Of a DNA stretch of 64,000 nt, positions 47,150 through 55,812 are shown one piece after another. The DNA is taken from the NCBI RefSeq assembly GCF_000807775.2, contig NZ_CP047385.1, positions 558,001 to 622,000 of the forward strand, written 5' to 3'. Both the position numbers and the translations under genes were made by a program. How positions within the stretch are numbered: position 1 is the first letter of the stretch; each line of letters begins with the position of its first letter. Below the pieces are notes generated by a model. It was not told the DNA's origin. It saw nothing but the letters and a program-made list of their open reading frames with translations, and did no database searches. Origin of the DNA: Pandoraea fibrosis (GTDB lineage Bacteria > Pseudomonadota > Gammaproteobacteria > Burkholderiales > Burkholderiaceae).

Positions 47150-47288
47150 CGCGAGCGCGCCACATCCCGACGTGCCAACCGGGTGCCGGACGACGGCTTC
47201 GCGTCCCGTTTCCAACAGAGAACGGGCGCGCCGGGCCTTTTTGGCATAATGTGGCGTGTTACCTATCAGTACCCCACGAAGGATCCCC

Positions 47289-47840
47289 GTGCAGATCGAT
47301 GAGTCTCCTGCCGCCTATATCAAAAGCCAGATCCGCACCGTGCCGGACTGGCCCTCGCCCGGCGTGCAGTTCCGCGATATCACCCCGTTGCTCAAGAACC
47401 CGCGCACCTTGCGGGTGTTGATCGACGTGTTCGTGCATCGCTATATGGAGCACCGGCCCGATTACATCGCCGGACTCGATGCGCGTGGATTCATCCTCGG
47501 TTCGATTCTGGCCTACGAGCTCAACATCGGCTTCATCCCCATTCGCAAGAAAGGCAAGCTGCCGTATCAGACGGTTGCCGAAGAATACGAGCTGGAATAT
47601 GGCAGTGCGACGGTCGAGATTCATGCCGACGCGTGCGGTCCGGGCGATCGCGTGCTGCTGATCGACGATCTGGTCGCCACCGGCGGCACCATGCTGGCAG
47701 GCAAGAAGCTGCTCGAGCGTCTGGGCGCTACCGTCATCGAAGGTGCCGCCATCGTCGACCTGCCCGAGCTGGGCGGTTCGCGCCTGATCCGGGATGCGGG
47801 ACTGCCGCTCTTCCTGCTGTGCTCGTTCGAAGGTCATTGA
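47289..47840 (+). CDS. apt: Adenine phosphoribosyltransferase
   Basis: 183 residues. '[20 protein letters not shown]', '[20 protein letters not shown]', '[20 protein letters not shown]' and the PRPP loop '[20 protein letters not shown]' are all present. It salvages adenine to AMP with PRPP. The start is GTG at 47289 with AAGGA five bases upstream; an in-frame ATG eleven codons earlier lacks a site and extends beyond the family start. Confidence 0.94.
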   Translation: MQIDESPAAYIKSQIRTVPDWPSPGVQFRDITPLLKNPRTLRVLIDVFVHRYMEHRPDYIAGLDARGFILGSILAYELNIGFIPIRKKGKLPYQTVAEEYELEYGSATVEIHADACGPGDRVLLIDDLVATGGTMLAGKKLLERLGATVIEGAAIVDLPELGGSRLIRDAGLPLFLLCSFEGH

Positions 47841-47850
47841 ATACGTCCGA

Positions 47851-47886
47851 CGTGCCCATCGTGCCTATCGTGCCTATCGTGCCAAT
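47851..47886. repeat. 9-bp tandem repeat between apt and the RhtB-type gene
   Basis: Four direct copies: CGTGCCCAT, CGTGCCTAT, CGTGCCTAT, CGTGCCAAT. Non-coding, 48 bases before the next start codon; no dyad and no T-run, so not a terminator. Possibly variable in copy number. Confidence 0.85.
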
Positions 47887-47933
47887 TCGCCTCGACCTCG
47901 CCTTCGTCTTCCACACCTGACACGGACGCCCCG

Positions 47934-48548
47934 ATGCCCAATCTCTGGCTGTTCCTGCTGACCTCGGTCGCGATCACGCTCGCACCGGGGCCGGACAACA
48001 TGCAGGTCATCGCACGCGGCATTGCGCAGGGACGCCGTGCCGGGCTGGCGGCGGCGGCCGGCTTCACATTCGGTTGCCTGTTCCACACGACCATCGCAGC
48101 CGTGGGGCTGGCTGCCGTGCTGCGCTCGTCGCCGTGGGCATTCGAGGCGATCAAGCTGGCGGGGGCTGCCTATCTCATCTGGATCGGGATCAAGGCGCTG
48201 CGTGCGCGTGGCGCCATGGCACTGGCCAACGACGCTACCCCGCAACCGCTCTCGGCCGTGTTCCGTCAGAGCGTGTTCGCGAACATGCTCAATCCGAAAG
48301 TCACGCTCTTCTTCCTCGTGTTCCTGCCGCAATTCGTGAGTGCCGACGCCGCCCATCCGGGCTGGCAGATGTTGCTGCTCGGCCTCGTGTTCATGGGGCA
48401 GACCATCGTGGTGTTCAGCGCGTATGGTTGGTTCGCTGGCGTGTTGGGCACGTGGCTCAAGCGGCGTCCGGGCGCGGGGCGATGGCTCGATCGCGTAGCC
48501 GGCGCGATATTCATCGGCCTAGGTTTGCGTGTCGCGTTGCAGGGGTAA
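47934..48548 (+). CDS. LysE/RhtB-family amino-acid exporter
   Basis: 204 residues with six membrane helices. N-terminal 'TSVAITLAPGPDNMQVIARG' with the RhtB 'PGPD' motif, 'RRAGLAAAAGFTFGCLFHTT', 'LAGAAYLIWIGIKALRARGA' and 'FANMLNPKVTLFFLVFLPQF'. Exporter for neutral amino acids or homoserine lactone-like compounds by family; substrate not resolved. It is a different branch from the ArgO-type protein at 18393. Confidence 0.88.
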   Translation: MPNLWLFLLTSVAITLAPGPDNMQVIARGIAQGRRAGLAAAAGFTFGCLFHTTIAAVGLAAVLRSSPWAFEAIKLAGAAYLIWIGIKALRARGAMALANDATPQPLSAVFRQSVFANMLNPKVTLFFLVFLPQFVSADAAHPGWQMLLLGLVFMGQTIVVFSAYGWFAGVLGTWLKRRPGAGRWLDRVAGAIFIGLGLRVALQG

Positions 48549-48660
48549 CGCCGACACAAGCGTGCCGCACCGGCGGCATACCCTTTGCGTTCGCGCACGA
48601 CCGGCGTTGGCCTTGCCGATGCCGCCAAAGATTTCGTAGTCCAACCGACATTGTCCGATC

Positions 48661-49416
48661 ATGCTTGCCGAACAACGCCAACAATACGTGCTCGAACAAC
48701 TTGCCAAGACCGGGGCACTCGCGATCAGCGATCTGGTGCGCGAGTTGGGTGTCTCGCGAGAGACGGTGCGTCGTGACCTGAATACGCTTGCCGCGCGCGG
48801 CCTGTTGCTCATGACACACGGTGGCGCGCTGGCCGCCGATCGCAGCGAGCCCGACTGGACCTTGCGCGAGAACGTCAATGCCGTGGGCAAGCGCGCCATC
48901 GGTGTGCGCGCGGCCGAGCTCGTGCCCGATGGCGCATCGGTCATCATCGACTACGGCACGACCACGCGCGCGGTGGCGCAGGCGTTGCTCTCCAAACATC
49001 GTCTTCGCATCTACACCAACGATTGGCAGATCGCGCGTCTGCTGGGGCGGCATCACGACAACCGGGTCACGATGCTCGGCGGCGAGCTGCAGGACAATGA
49101 AGACGCCGTGCAGGGCTGGGACGCCATCAACCAGATCTCCCAGTACCATGCCGACTTCGCCTTCATCGGCGTGGGTGGCGTGACGGAAGACGGTGGCATT
49201 ACCGACTTCAATCGCGCGGCGGCCGAATTGCGTGCGCGCATGTTGCTGTGTGCGAACGTCTCGGCCGTGGTGGCAGACCACACCAAATTCGGCCGTGTCA
49301 CGCCTGTGCGCATCCGCCACTTCGAAGCTGCGCGTTACCTCATCAGCGACGCAGCGCCGCACAAAGGCATGCTCGCGCAACTGCGCGCACGCGGCCCGGA
49401 ACTGCTCATCGCCTGA
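48661..49416 (+). CDS. DeoR/GlpR-family transcriptional regulator
   Basis: 251 residues. N-terminal HTH 'ISDLVRELGVSRETVRRDLN' with 'RQQYVLEQLAKTGALA' before it, then the 'LLLMTHGGALA' hinge and a sugar-phosphate-binding isomerase-like domain with 'IDYGTTTRAVAQALLSKHRL', 'MLGGELQDNEDAVQGWDAIN' and 'DFAFIGVGGVTEDGGITDFN'. The ligand is likely a phosphorylated sugar or polyol. It lies upstream of and in line with phnCDE but 536 bases away across its own Pho promoter, so a link to phosphonate use is only suggested by location. Confidence 0.88.
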   Translation: MLAEQRQQYVLEQLAKTGALAISDLVRELGVSRETVRRDLNTLAARGLLLMTHGGALAADRSEPDWTLRENVNAVGKRAIGVRAAELVPDGASVIIDYGTTTRAVAQALLSKHRLRIYTNDWQIARLLGRHHDNRVTMLGGELQDNEDAVQGWDAINQISQYHADFAFIGVGGVTEDGGITDFNRAAAELRARMLLCANVSAVVADHTKFGRVTPVRIRHFEAARYLISDAAPHKGMLAQLRARGPELLIA

Positions 49417-49952
49417 GCACGTAAGCCTGCCTAATCCCGCCCAAGCGCTGGCCCAAACGAGGGCCAAGCGCGGTCCCCGTTCGCCATAGGTCGCCACAGC
49501 ACGCCACACGTCGCCAAGACCGGCGGGCACGACACAAAACATCTCATCGTCTCCCCTTTGTGGTGTTGCCTGTGGCGCGGCCTTGCGCCATGGGGGGCTT
49601 CCCCGGCACCCCTCGCCGATCCTCCGAAAAGATGTAGACAAAATCGACGCCCGGGCCGGAGGGCGACGTCGTTCCGTGTCAACAGACCTGACGGCGCCGC
49701 CCGTGCACGGGCACAAGCGTCTGCGCCGAAAACGTTCCCAAATCATTGAGTACACAAGGGTTTTCGGTGAAAACGAAAAAGCTGGCCGATTGTCACTGTC
49801 TTGTCATCGAGGCTTTTTAGACTGCGTTCACTTTTGGCACAAATTGCCACAAAACAGCTAGTCGAGCGATGCGGGCGACGGGCTCCCTCAGTGGAGGGGC
49901 CGTCAGAAGGAAAGCATCGGGTCCGACCGGCGATTCGACTGACAGGTGAACC
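49417..49952. other. Intergenic region before phnC
   Basis: About 535 bases without a supported gene; long frames here are compositional. It contains the Pho-box promoter at 49790-49823, leaving a 5' leader of about 120 bases before the phnC GTG. CTAGTCG at 49858-49864 echoes part of the phnF-phnG operator. Confidence 0.6.
49790..49823 (+). promoter_or_regulatory. PhoB-dependent promoter of phnCDE
   Basis: Two 7-base direct repeats, TTGTCAC (49790-49796) and TTGTCAT (49801-49807), are separated by 4 bases, giving the 11-base period of a Pho box (consensus CTGTCAT). A -10-like TAGACT starts exactly 10 bases after the box (49818-49823), and there is no separate -35, as in PhoB-activated promoters. 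Confidence 0.7.
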
Positions 49953-50828
49953 GTGGACGAAGCGATTCGAATCGAGCGACTGACCAAGACTTTCGGGAGT
50001 GGTCGCCGTGCCCTCGACGAAGTGGCGCTCAAAGTCATGCCGGGCGAAATGGTCGCCCTTATCGGGGCGTCGGGCTCGGGCAAGTCGACGCTGATGCGTC
50101 ACATTGCGGGCTTCGTGGCTGCCGACCAACAGCCTGGCAGCATCGAGATTCTGGGGCGCCCGATCCAGCGCGACGGTCGCATCGTGCGTGAAGTGCGCCA
50201 GATTCGCCGCGACATCGGCTTCGTCTTCCAGCAATTCAATCTGGTGGGGCGTCTGCCGGTCATTACCAACGTACTTACGGGCCTGCTGGCTCGCGTGCCG
50301 CTGTGGCGCAGCCTGATGTTCCGCTTCACCACCGAAGAGCGTCAGGCGGCGCTCGCGTCGCTTGCCGAAGTGGGCATTGCCGATCTGGCCTACCAGCGTG
50401 CCAGCACCTTGTCGGGCGGGCAGCAACAACGTGCGGCACTGGCGCGCACGTTGGTGCAGGGCGCGAAGATCATTCTTGCGGACGAACCCATTGCGTCGCT
50501 CGACCCCGAGTCGGCGCGCAAGGTGATGGACATGCTGGCGCGCATGAATCGCGACCACAAGCTCACCGTTGTCGTCTCGCTGCACCAGGTGGATGTGGCG
50601 ATGCGTTACTGCGTGCGCACCGTTGCCCTGCATCAGGGCCGCGTAGTGTACGACGGCCCGTCAGCAGCCCTCACGCCCGATCTACTGCGCCGCCTTTATG
50701 GCGTGCAGGCGAGCGAGTTGCTCAACGAAGCCTCCGATGCCTCGGAGAGCGCGGCGGGCACGGCGGGCGAGACGCCCGCCGACGCAGAAGCCCCTTTTCT
50801 TACCTCGATGTCCCTCAGCCTGACCTGA
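49953..50828 (+). CDS. phnC: Phosphonate ABC transporter ATP-binding protein
   Basis: 291 residues. Walker A '[20 protein letters not shown]', Q-loop '[20 protein letters not shown]', '[19 protein letters not shown]' (a PhnC-specific insertion), signature '[20 protein letters not shown]' and Walker B '[20 protein letters not shown]'. It drives uptake of phosphonates with PhnD and PhnE. GTG at 49953 has AGGTG five bases before it. The last 35 residues are an acidic/Ala-rich tail not needed for the fold. Confidence 0.94.
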   Translation: MDEAIRIERLTKTFGSGRRALDEVALKVMPGEMVALIGASGSGKSTLMRHIAGFVAADQQPGSIEILGRPIQRDGRIVREVRQIRRDIGFVFQQFNLVGRLPVITNVLTGLLARVPLWRSLMFRFTTEERQAALASLAEVGIADLAYQRASTLSGGQQQRAALARTLVQGAKIILADEPIASLDPESARKVMDMLARMNRDHKLTVVVSLHQVDVAMRYCVRTVALHQGRVVYDGPSAALTPDLLRRLYGVQASELLNEASDASESAAGTAGETPADAEAPFLTSMSLSLT

Positions 50829-50844
50829 CCTGGAGCTTGCTCTC

Positions 50845-51813
50845 ATGAAACTGTGGAAAACCCTGCTGGCCGGCGCGGCCATGATCGCCTCGGTGGCGGC
50901 AGCGCACGCGCAGGAAATCAACTTCGGCATTATTTCGACCGACTCCAGCGCGGCACTGCGCCAACGTTGGCAGCCGCTGATCGACGACATGGAGAAGCAA
51001 ACGGGCCTGAAAGTGACCCCGTTCTTCGCCACCGACTACGCGGGTGTGATCGAAGGCATGCGCTTCAACAAAGTGCAGCTTGCGTGGATGGGTAACAAGG
51101 GCGCGATGGAGGCTGTCGACCGCTCGCAGGGCGAAGTCTTCGCGAAGATCATGTACGCCGACGGCACCGAAGGGTATTACTCGCTGCTGATCTCGAACAA
51201 GTCGAGCCCGTACAAGACGCTCGACGACGTGATCAAGAACGGCAAGAAGATCAACTTCGGTCTGGGCGATCCGACCTCGACGTCGGGCACGTTGGTGCCG
51301 GGCTACTACGTGTTTGCGAAGAACAACATCGATCCGCGCACGTACTTCAAGACCGCGCGCAGCTCCAACCACGGTGCCAACCTGATGGCCGTGTTGAACA
51401 ACCAGATCGACGTGGCGACCAACAACACCGAAGAGCTCAACAAGCTCGAGGCGACGCAGCCCGAGAAGGCCAAGCAGGTTCAGGTCATCTGGAAGTCGCC
51501 GCTGATCCCGTCGGATCCGCTGCTGTGGCGCAAGGACTTGCCGGATGCCACCAAGAAGAAGATTCGTGACTTCTTCCTGGCCTACGGCAAGGATGCGCAT
51601 GAAAAAGAAGTGCTGAAGAATATCTACAACTACGGTGGTTTCCGCGCGTCGAGCGACGCGCAACTGCTGCCGATCCGTCAGCTCGAGCTGTTCAAGCAGA
51701 AAGTGCAGCTTGAATCGGACGCCAACATCGATGCAGCCAAAAAGAAGTCGCAACTGGCCGATCTCGATAGCAAGCTGGCCGCGCTCGATCAGGAAATGAA
51801 CAAAGCGAAGTAA
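50845..51813 (+). CDS. phnD: Phosphonate-binding periplasmic protein
   Basis: 322 residues. Signal peptide 'LLAGAAMIASVAAAHA' (cut near residue 22), then a type-2 periplasmic-binding fold with 'INFGIISTDSSAALRQRWQP', 'DYAGVIEGMRFNKVQLAWMG', the ligand-site sequence 'FGLGDPTSTSGTLVPGYYVF' and 'TARSSNHGANLMAVLNNQID'. Captures phosphonates for PhnCE. A 17-bp stem-loop follows (51837-51872) before phnE, which may raise phnD expression relative to phnE. Starts 16 bases after phnC, behind a GGAG. Confidence 0.95.
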   Translation: MKLWKTLLAGAAMIASVAAAHAQEINFGIISTDSSAALRQRWQPLIDDMEKQTGLKVTPFFATDYAGVIEGMRFNKVQLAWMGNKGAMEAVDRSQGEVFAKIMYADGTEGYYSLLISNKSSPYKTLDDVIKNGKKINFGLGDPTSTSGTLVPGYYVFAKNNIDPRTYFKTARSSNHGANLMAVLNNQIDVATNNTEELNKLEATQPEKAKQVQVIWKSPLIPSDPLLWRKDLPDATKKKIRDFFLAYGKDAHEKEVLKNIYNYGGFRASSDAQLLPIRQLELFKQKVQLESDANIDAAKKKSQLADLDSKLAALDQEMNKAK

Positions 51814-51836
51814 GCGTCAGCCATTGATTCAAGCGA

Positions 51837-51872
51837 CGTCACGGGGCGGCACGAGCGTGCTGCCCTGTGACG
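51837..51872 (+). other. Stable RNA stem-loop between phnD and phnE
   Basis: CGTCACGGGGCGGCACG (51837-51853) and CGTGCTGCCCTGTGACG (51856-51872) form a 17-bp stem in RNA with two G-U pairs and a 2-base loop (in practice opening to 4). No T-run follows, so it is probably an mRNA stabiliser of phnCD rather than a terminator. Confidence 0.75.
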
Positions 51873-51967
51873 AATACCGGCGGGCCGGACCTCCGTGCTT
51901 GCCGTGTCCTTTGCGGTTCGATATTTCGCCGGCCGAAGCTGAGCCGGAATGACCTGTGGTACTCGAC

Positions 51968-52774
51968 ATGAACACCAGCGTATCCCTCACTACAAATGGT
52001 CGCCTGCCGGGCGAGCCGCCCAAGCGTTCGTGGCTGTCCCTGATTAGCTGGGGTGTTTTCTTCCTGGTCCTGGTGTGGTCGTGGGGCGGTGCCGACATGC
52101 GTCCGCTCGATCTGATTCGCGATTCCGGCAACATGAGCCAGTTCGCGCACGATTTCTTCCCGCCCGACTTCCGTGATTGGCGCGTGTACGTGCATGAAAT
52201 GCTGGTAACCATCCACATTGCCGTATGGGGCACTGTGCTTGCGGTCGTGTGTTCGATCCCGATGGGATTGTTGTCGGCGTCGAACATGGTGCCGGCGTGG
52301 GTGTATCAGCCGGTGCGTCGCGTGATGGATTCGTGCCGCGCGATCAACGAAATGGTTTTCGCGATGCTCTTCATTGTCGCGGTGGGCTTGGGCCCGTTCG
52401 CTGGTGTACTCGCTTTGTGGGTGCACACGACAGGCACGCTCTCGAAGTTGTTTGCCGAGGCGGTAGAGGCGATCGATCCGCGTCCGGTGGAAGGTGTTCG
52501 GGCGACGGGCGCGCGAGCGATCGACGAAATCCTGTATGGCGTATTGCCGCAGGTCATGCCGTTGTGGATCTCGTACACCCTGTACCGTTTCGAGTCGAAC
52601 GTGCGTTCGGCGTCGGTGGTTGGCATGGTGGGGGCGGGCGGTATTGGCGTGGTGTTATACGAAGTGATTCGTAGCTTCCAGTATGCGCAGACGTGTGCGG
52701 TGATGTTGATCATGGTCGTTGTGGTGACGTGCATTGACGTGTTCTCGGCCCGAGTGCGAAAGATGGTGATCTGA
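51968..52774 (+). CDS. phnE: Phosphonate ABC transporter permease
   Basis: 268 residues with about six membrane helices and the PhnE signature '[20 protein letters not shown]' near the EAA-like loop '[20 protein letters not shown]'; the C-terminal '[20 protein letters not shown]' is typical. One permease gene is present, so it should act as a homodimer. ATG at 51968 is used; GTG at 51956 is possible and neither has a strong ribosome site. Followed by a strong terminator. Confidence 0.93.
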   Translation: MNTSVSLTTNGRLPGEPPKRSWLSLISWGVFFLVLVWSWGGADMRPLDLIRDSGNMSQFAHDFFPPDFRDWRVYVHEMLVTIHIAVWGTVLAVVCSIPMGLLSASNMVPAWVYQPVRRVMDSCRAINEMVFAMLFIVAVGLGPFAGVLALWVHTTGTLSKLFAEAVEAIDPRPVEGVRATGARAIDEILYGVLPQVMPLWISYTLYRFESNVRSASVVGMVGAGGIGVVLYEVIRSFQYAQTCAVMLIMVVVVTCIDVFSARVRKMVI

Positions 52775-52806
52775 GGCAGAACAAAAGCCGAGACACTCAG
52801 CAGAGA

Positions 52807-52836
52807 AAAAACGCCGGTCGTGGACCGGCGTTTTGC
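52807..52836 (+). terminator. Terminator of phnCDE
   Basis: AAAACGCCGGTC (52808-52819) / GACCGGCGTTTT (52823-52834), 12-bp stem with loop GTG, A-rich before and T-rich after; usable in both directions, thus also able to stop read-through from phnM. Confidence 0.92.
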
Positions 52837-52840
52837 ATTT

Positions 52841-52883
52841 GAGAGAAGGAAAGAGAGAAAGAAAAAAGAAAAGGGGGGGGAGG
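52841..52883. repeat. 43-base all-purine tract with an 8-G run
   Basis: Every base from 52841 to 52883 on the plus strand is A or G, including eight G at 52873-52880. Sits just after the phnCDE terminator in non-coding DNA between converging genes. Confidence 0.9.
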
Positions 52884-52914
52884 TATGGCTGGAGGGACCG
52901 ACGAGGAGGAGGGG

Positions 52915-52985
52915 GATGGACCGGGGCGCCTTTCTGCAGCGAGTTGGGTTTATGTCTGAGAGGCGGAAAGGGGCCCCGGTCCATC
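52915..52985. repeat. 20-bp near-perfect inverted repeat between phnE and phnM
   Basis: GATGGACCGGGGCGCCTTTC (52915-52934) and its complement at 52966-52985 differ by one base, with 31 bases between them. No T-run follows either arm. The phnM stop is 56 bases further on. Confidence 0.85.
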
Positions 52986-53040
52986 GGGGGGGAGGTGTTG
53001 AGTTGAGGGCGCTTGAGGAGCTGAGCGCTAGGTGAGCGAC

Positions 53041-54177
53041 TTAGGCGACGCGCTGTCCTTCAAGATAGGTGGCACGGGGCACCGGTGGCATACCGTGGCG
53101 AATAGCGACGCGTATCATATCGGCGCGAAGGCCGGGCACGATGCCGCCACGGTCGGCGAGGCCGACAGACTGTGCGGGAGTCCACGACACGGTACGTATG
53201 GCCTTCGAGAGAGACCAGCCGATCTCGCTGTGCAGTTGGAAGGCGGCTTGCAGCAGGCTTGAGGGCACGTAGTCTGACGAGAGGATGTCGAGCATGTCTG
53301 CGCGTGCCAGATCGGCGGCTGCCACATTGCCTGAGTGTGATCCACCGCGCACGATGTTGGGTGCGCCCATGATCACGCCGATGGACTTTTCGCGGGCGGC
53401 ACGAGCGGCGGTGAGCGTCGTTGGGAATTCCGAGAGTGCGACACCGTCCCGTACTGCTTCGTCGACGTGTTCGATCGATGTGTCGTCGTGGCTTGCGAGT
53501 GGCAGACCGCGTTCGCGGCTCATCGCCACGATCGAGCGGCGGTGAGGTGATGCGAAGGCTTCCTGCTGTGCCTTCAGTTCGGAGAGCATCGTTTGCCAGG
53601 TCTCGTCCGACACCTTGCCGTTGCGCTCGTGATACTGGCGGTATTGCACCGGGTCGTGCCACTGGCGCTGCCCCGGTGTGTGGTCCATGACCGAGACGAG
53701 CCGCAGCAGCGGATGGTCGCTCATTTCGGCGAACGCATCGGCGGCGTCGTGCGTGGCGACTTCGCAGCGCAAGTGCAGGAAGTGGTCTGCACGAAACAGG
53801 CCGGCGGCGGTGGCGTCGAGCATCGCCTGTCCGCATTCGTTCTGCACCTTACGGCTGCGCAGACCGAACGCGTCGCGCTCCCCGATGACCAGCGAGTCGA
53901 AGACCGTAGTGATGCCAGCGGCGGCGACTTGCGCGTCGTGAATGGCGAATGCGGCGTGCGTGTTCCAGAACACGCCCGGACGCGGCGCGAGGTGCTTCTC
54001 CAGATTATCCGTATGCAACTCGACCAGACCGGGCAGCAGATGATCGCCTTGCCAGTCGATGGCCGCCGGCACCTCGGTCGTGCCTTCCTCCACCGAGTGA
54101 ATGCGGCCCTCGCGTACCTCCACGACCCCGGTGAACGTGGTCTCGGGTGTGACGATGCGGGCGTTCTTGATGAGCAT
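53041..54177 (-). CDS. phnM: Alpha-D-ribose 1-methylphosphonate 5-triphosphate diphosphatase
   Basis: 378 residues, amidohydrolase family. Metal-site sequence 'LVELHTDNLEKHLAPRPGVF', 'LRCEVATHDAADAFAEMSDH', 'MDHTPGQRQWHDPVQYRQYH' and 'GLPLASHDDTSIEHVDEAVR' are all typical of PhnM, which releases diphosphate from the triphosphate made by the PhnGHIL step. ATG at 54177; upstream extension rejected because it reads across phnL. Last gene of the phnG-M transcript. Confidence 0.95.
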   Translation of the reverse strand: MLIKNARIVTPETTFTGVVEVREGRIHSVEEGTTEVPAAIDWQGDHLLPGLVELHTDNLEKHLAPRPGVFWNTHAAFAIHDAQVAAAGITTVFDSLVIGERDAFGLRSRKVQNECGQAMLDATAAGLFRADHFLHLRCEVATHDAADAFAEMSDHPLLRLVSVMDHTPGQRQWHDPVQYRQYHERNGKVSDETWQTMLSELKAQQEAFASPHRRSIVAMSRERGLPLASHDDTSIEHVDEAVRDGVALSEFPTTLTAARAAREKSIGVIMGAPNIVRGGSHSGNVAAADLARADMLDILSSDYVPSSLLQAAFQLHSEIGWSLSKAIRTVSWTPAQSVGLADRGGIVPGLRADMIRVAIRHGMPPVPRATYLEGQRVA

Positions 54178-54193
54178 GACAAACTCCGGGGGA

Positions 54194-54988
54194 TCAATGA
54201 GCGGGACGGAGCACGGGGCGCATGGCGAGCGTGCGTGAGGCGACCTCGTCGCGGGTGGCCTCGTCGTGGAAAATGCCGACGATTGCACTGCCGGCGGCGC
54301 GTGCCTCGGCGATCAATTGCGCGACCACGGCTCGGTTCTGGGCGTCGAGAGACGCGGTCGGCTCGTCGAGCAGCAACACTGGCGCGGCGGCGATCAGCCC
54401 GCGTGCGATATTGATGCGCTGCTGCTCGCCGCCCGAGAACGTCGCCGGGGCGAGCGACCACAACCGTTCGGGAATATTCAGGCGGGCGAGCAGATCGCGG
54501 GCACGGCCGGCGGCGTCGCCATCGTCGTAGCCCAGACGGCGCAGCGGCTCCGCCACGATGTCGAGCGTGCTCACCCGCGGAATCACACGCAGAAACTGGC
54601 TGACATAGCCCAGCGTGGTGCGTCGTACCGAGAGCACCTCGCGTGCCGTGGCCGAGGTCAGGTCCACCCAGCGCTCGGCGTGACCGTCGTCGTGACGGAT
54701 CTCGATGCGGCCCGCGCCCACGAGGTAATTGCCGTAGAGACAACGTAGCAGCGTGCTCTTGCCGGCGCCCGAAGGACCGACCAGCGCCACGCATTCGCCG
54801 CGCCGCACCGTCAGATCCACGCCGTCGAGTGCCGGAATGGCCGCGCCGCCCTGCGCGTGCAGCCGGAAAGTCTTGTACAGGCCCTGCGCGCGCAGCATCA
54901 CATCGTGCTCGCGTGTGGCGAGCGTGACGGATTCGTGCCGCAGCGCTGCCCCGTTGGGAGACGTAGGGAAGTGCATTCCGGAGTTCAT
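54194..54988 (-). CDS. phnL: C-P lyase ABC-type protein PhnL
   Basis: 264 residues, ABC ATPase-like. Walker A '[20 protein letters not shown]', '[20 protein letters not shown]', signature '[20 protein letters not shown]' and Walker B '[20 protein letters not shown]'. PhnL works with PhnGHI in coupling ATP adenine exchange to the phosphonate and is not a transporter. It overlaps phnK by four bases (ATGA). The N-terminal 25 residues before '[11 protein letters not shown]' are variable. Confidence 0.94.
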   Translation of the reverse strand: MNSGMHFPTSPNGAALRHESVTLATREHDVMLRAQGLYKTFRLHAQGGAAIPALDGVDLTVRRGECVALVGPSGAGKSTLLRCLYGNYLVGAGRIEIRHDDGHAERWVDLTSATAREVLSVRRTTLGYVSQFLRVIPRVSTLDIVAEPLRRLGYDDGDAAGRARDLLARLNIPERLWSLAPATFSGGEQQRINIARGLIAAAPVLLLDEPTASLDAQNRAVVAQLIAEARAAGSAIVGIFHDEATRDEVASRTLAMRPVLRPAH

Positions 54989-55812
54989 ACAGGCAGTACC
55001 GAGGAGACCAGCAATTGCGTATAGGGATGTTGCGGATCGTCAAGCACCTGATCGGTCAGCCCGGCTTCGACCACGCGGCCGGCCTGCATCACGATCAGAC
55101 GATGCGCGATGAGTCGCGCCACCCCGATATCGTGCGTGACGATGATGGCGGCAAGATGAAGGCGCTCCACAAGCGAGCGCAGCAGATCGAGCAGACGTGC
55201 CTGCACCGAGACGTCGAGACCGGCGGTCGGCTCGTCCATCAGCACCAGACGCGGTTCCGTCACCAGATTCCGGGCAATTTGCAGACGTTGCTGCATGCCA
55301 CCCGAGAACGCGCCGGGCATCTCGTCCACGCGTGCCGGATCGAGTTCGACCTGCGCCATCCAGTGACGGGCCTTGTCACGAATGTCGCCGAAATGGCGCG
55401 CGCCGACCGCCATCAGACGATCGCCGATATTGCCGCCGGCCGAGACATTCATGCGCAACCCGTCGCGTGGGTTCTGTTCCACGAACCCCCATTCGGTGCG
55501 CAGCAGACGACGCTTGTGCGCCTCATCCAGCGCCATCAGGTCGTGCAACGTGCCGTCGGCGCCGCGATAGTGCAGCGTGCCGGCGTCGATCTCGTGACGC
55601 AGCGCCAGCGCGTTGAGCAGCGTCGACTTGCCCGAGCCCGATTCGCCAACGATACACACCACCTCGCCCGGCCAGAGATCGAACGTCACCTCGGTGCAGC
55701 CGATGCGATCGCCGTAGCGCTTCCCCAGCCCCGCAACTCGCAGCAGCGGTTCGTCCAGCGGCGGCGCAGCGCGCAAAGCAGCATTCGTGGCCGTATTCGG
55801 AGACGCATTCAT
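54985..55812 (-). CDS. phnK: C-P lyase ABC-type protein PhnK
   Basis: 275 residues. Walker A '[20 protein letters not shown]', '[20 protein letters not shown]', signature '[20 protein letters not shown]' and Walker B '[20 protein letters not shown]'. PhnK binds the PhnGHIJ core complex. Start at 'MNASPNTA' (55812), overlapping phnJ by four bases (ATGA). Belongs to the contiguous phnG-to-phnM run. Confidence 0.94.
   Translation of the reverse strand: MNASPNTATNAALRAAPPLDEPLLRVAGLGKRYGDRIGCTEVTFDLWPGEVVCIVGESGSGKSTLLNALALRHEIDAGTLHYRGADGTLHDLMALDEAHKRRLLRTEWGFVEQNPRDGLRMNVSAGGNIGDRLMAVGARHFGDIRDKARHWMAQVELDPARVDEMPGAFSGGMQQRLQIARNLVTEPRLVLMDEPTAGLDVSVQARLLDLLRSLVERLHLAAIIVTHDIGVARLIAHRLIVMQAGRVVEAGLTDQVLDDPQHPYTQLLVSSVLPV

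Noticed and set aside
47204..47226. Hairpin CCCGTT / AACGGG after the antiporter gene
   Set aside because: Six-base arms with a ten-base loop and no T-run; too weak to call a terminator.
49431..49861. Short frames in the gap before phnC
   Set aside because: No ribosome site, low-complexity composition, and they run across the Pho-box promoter.
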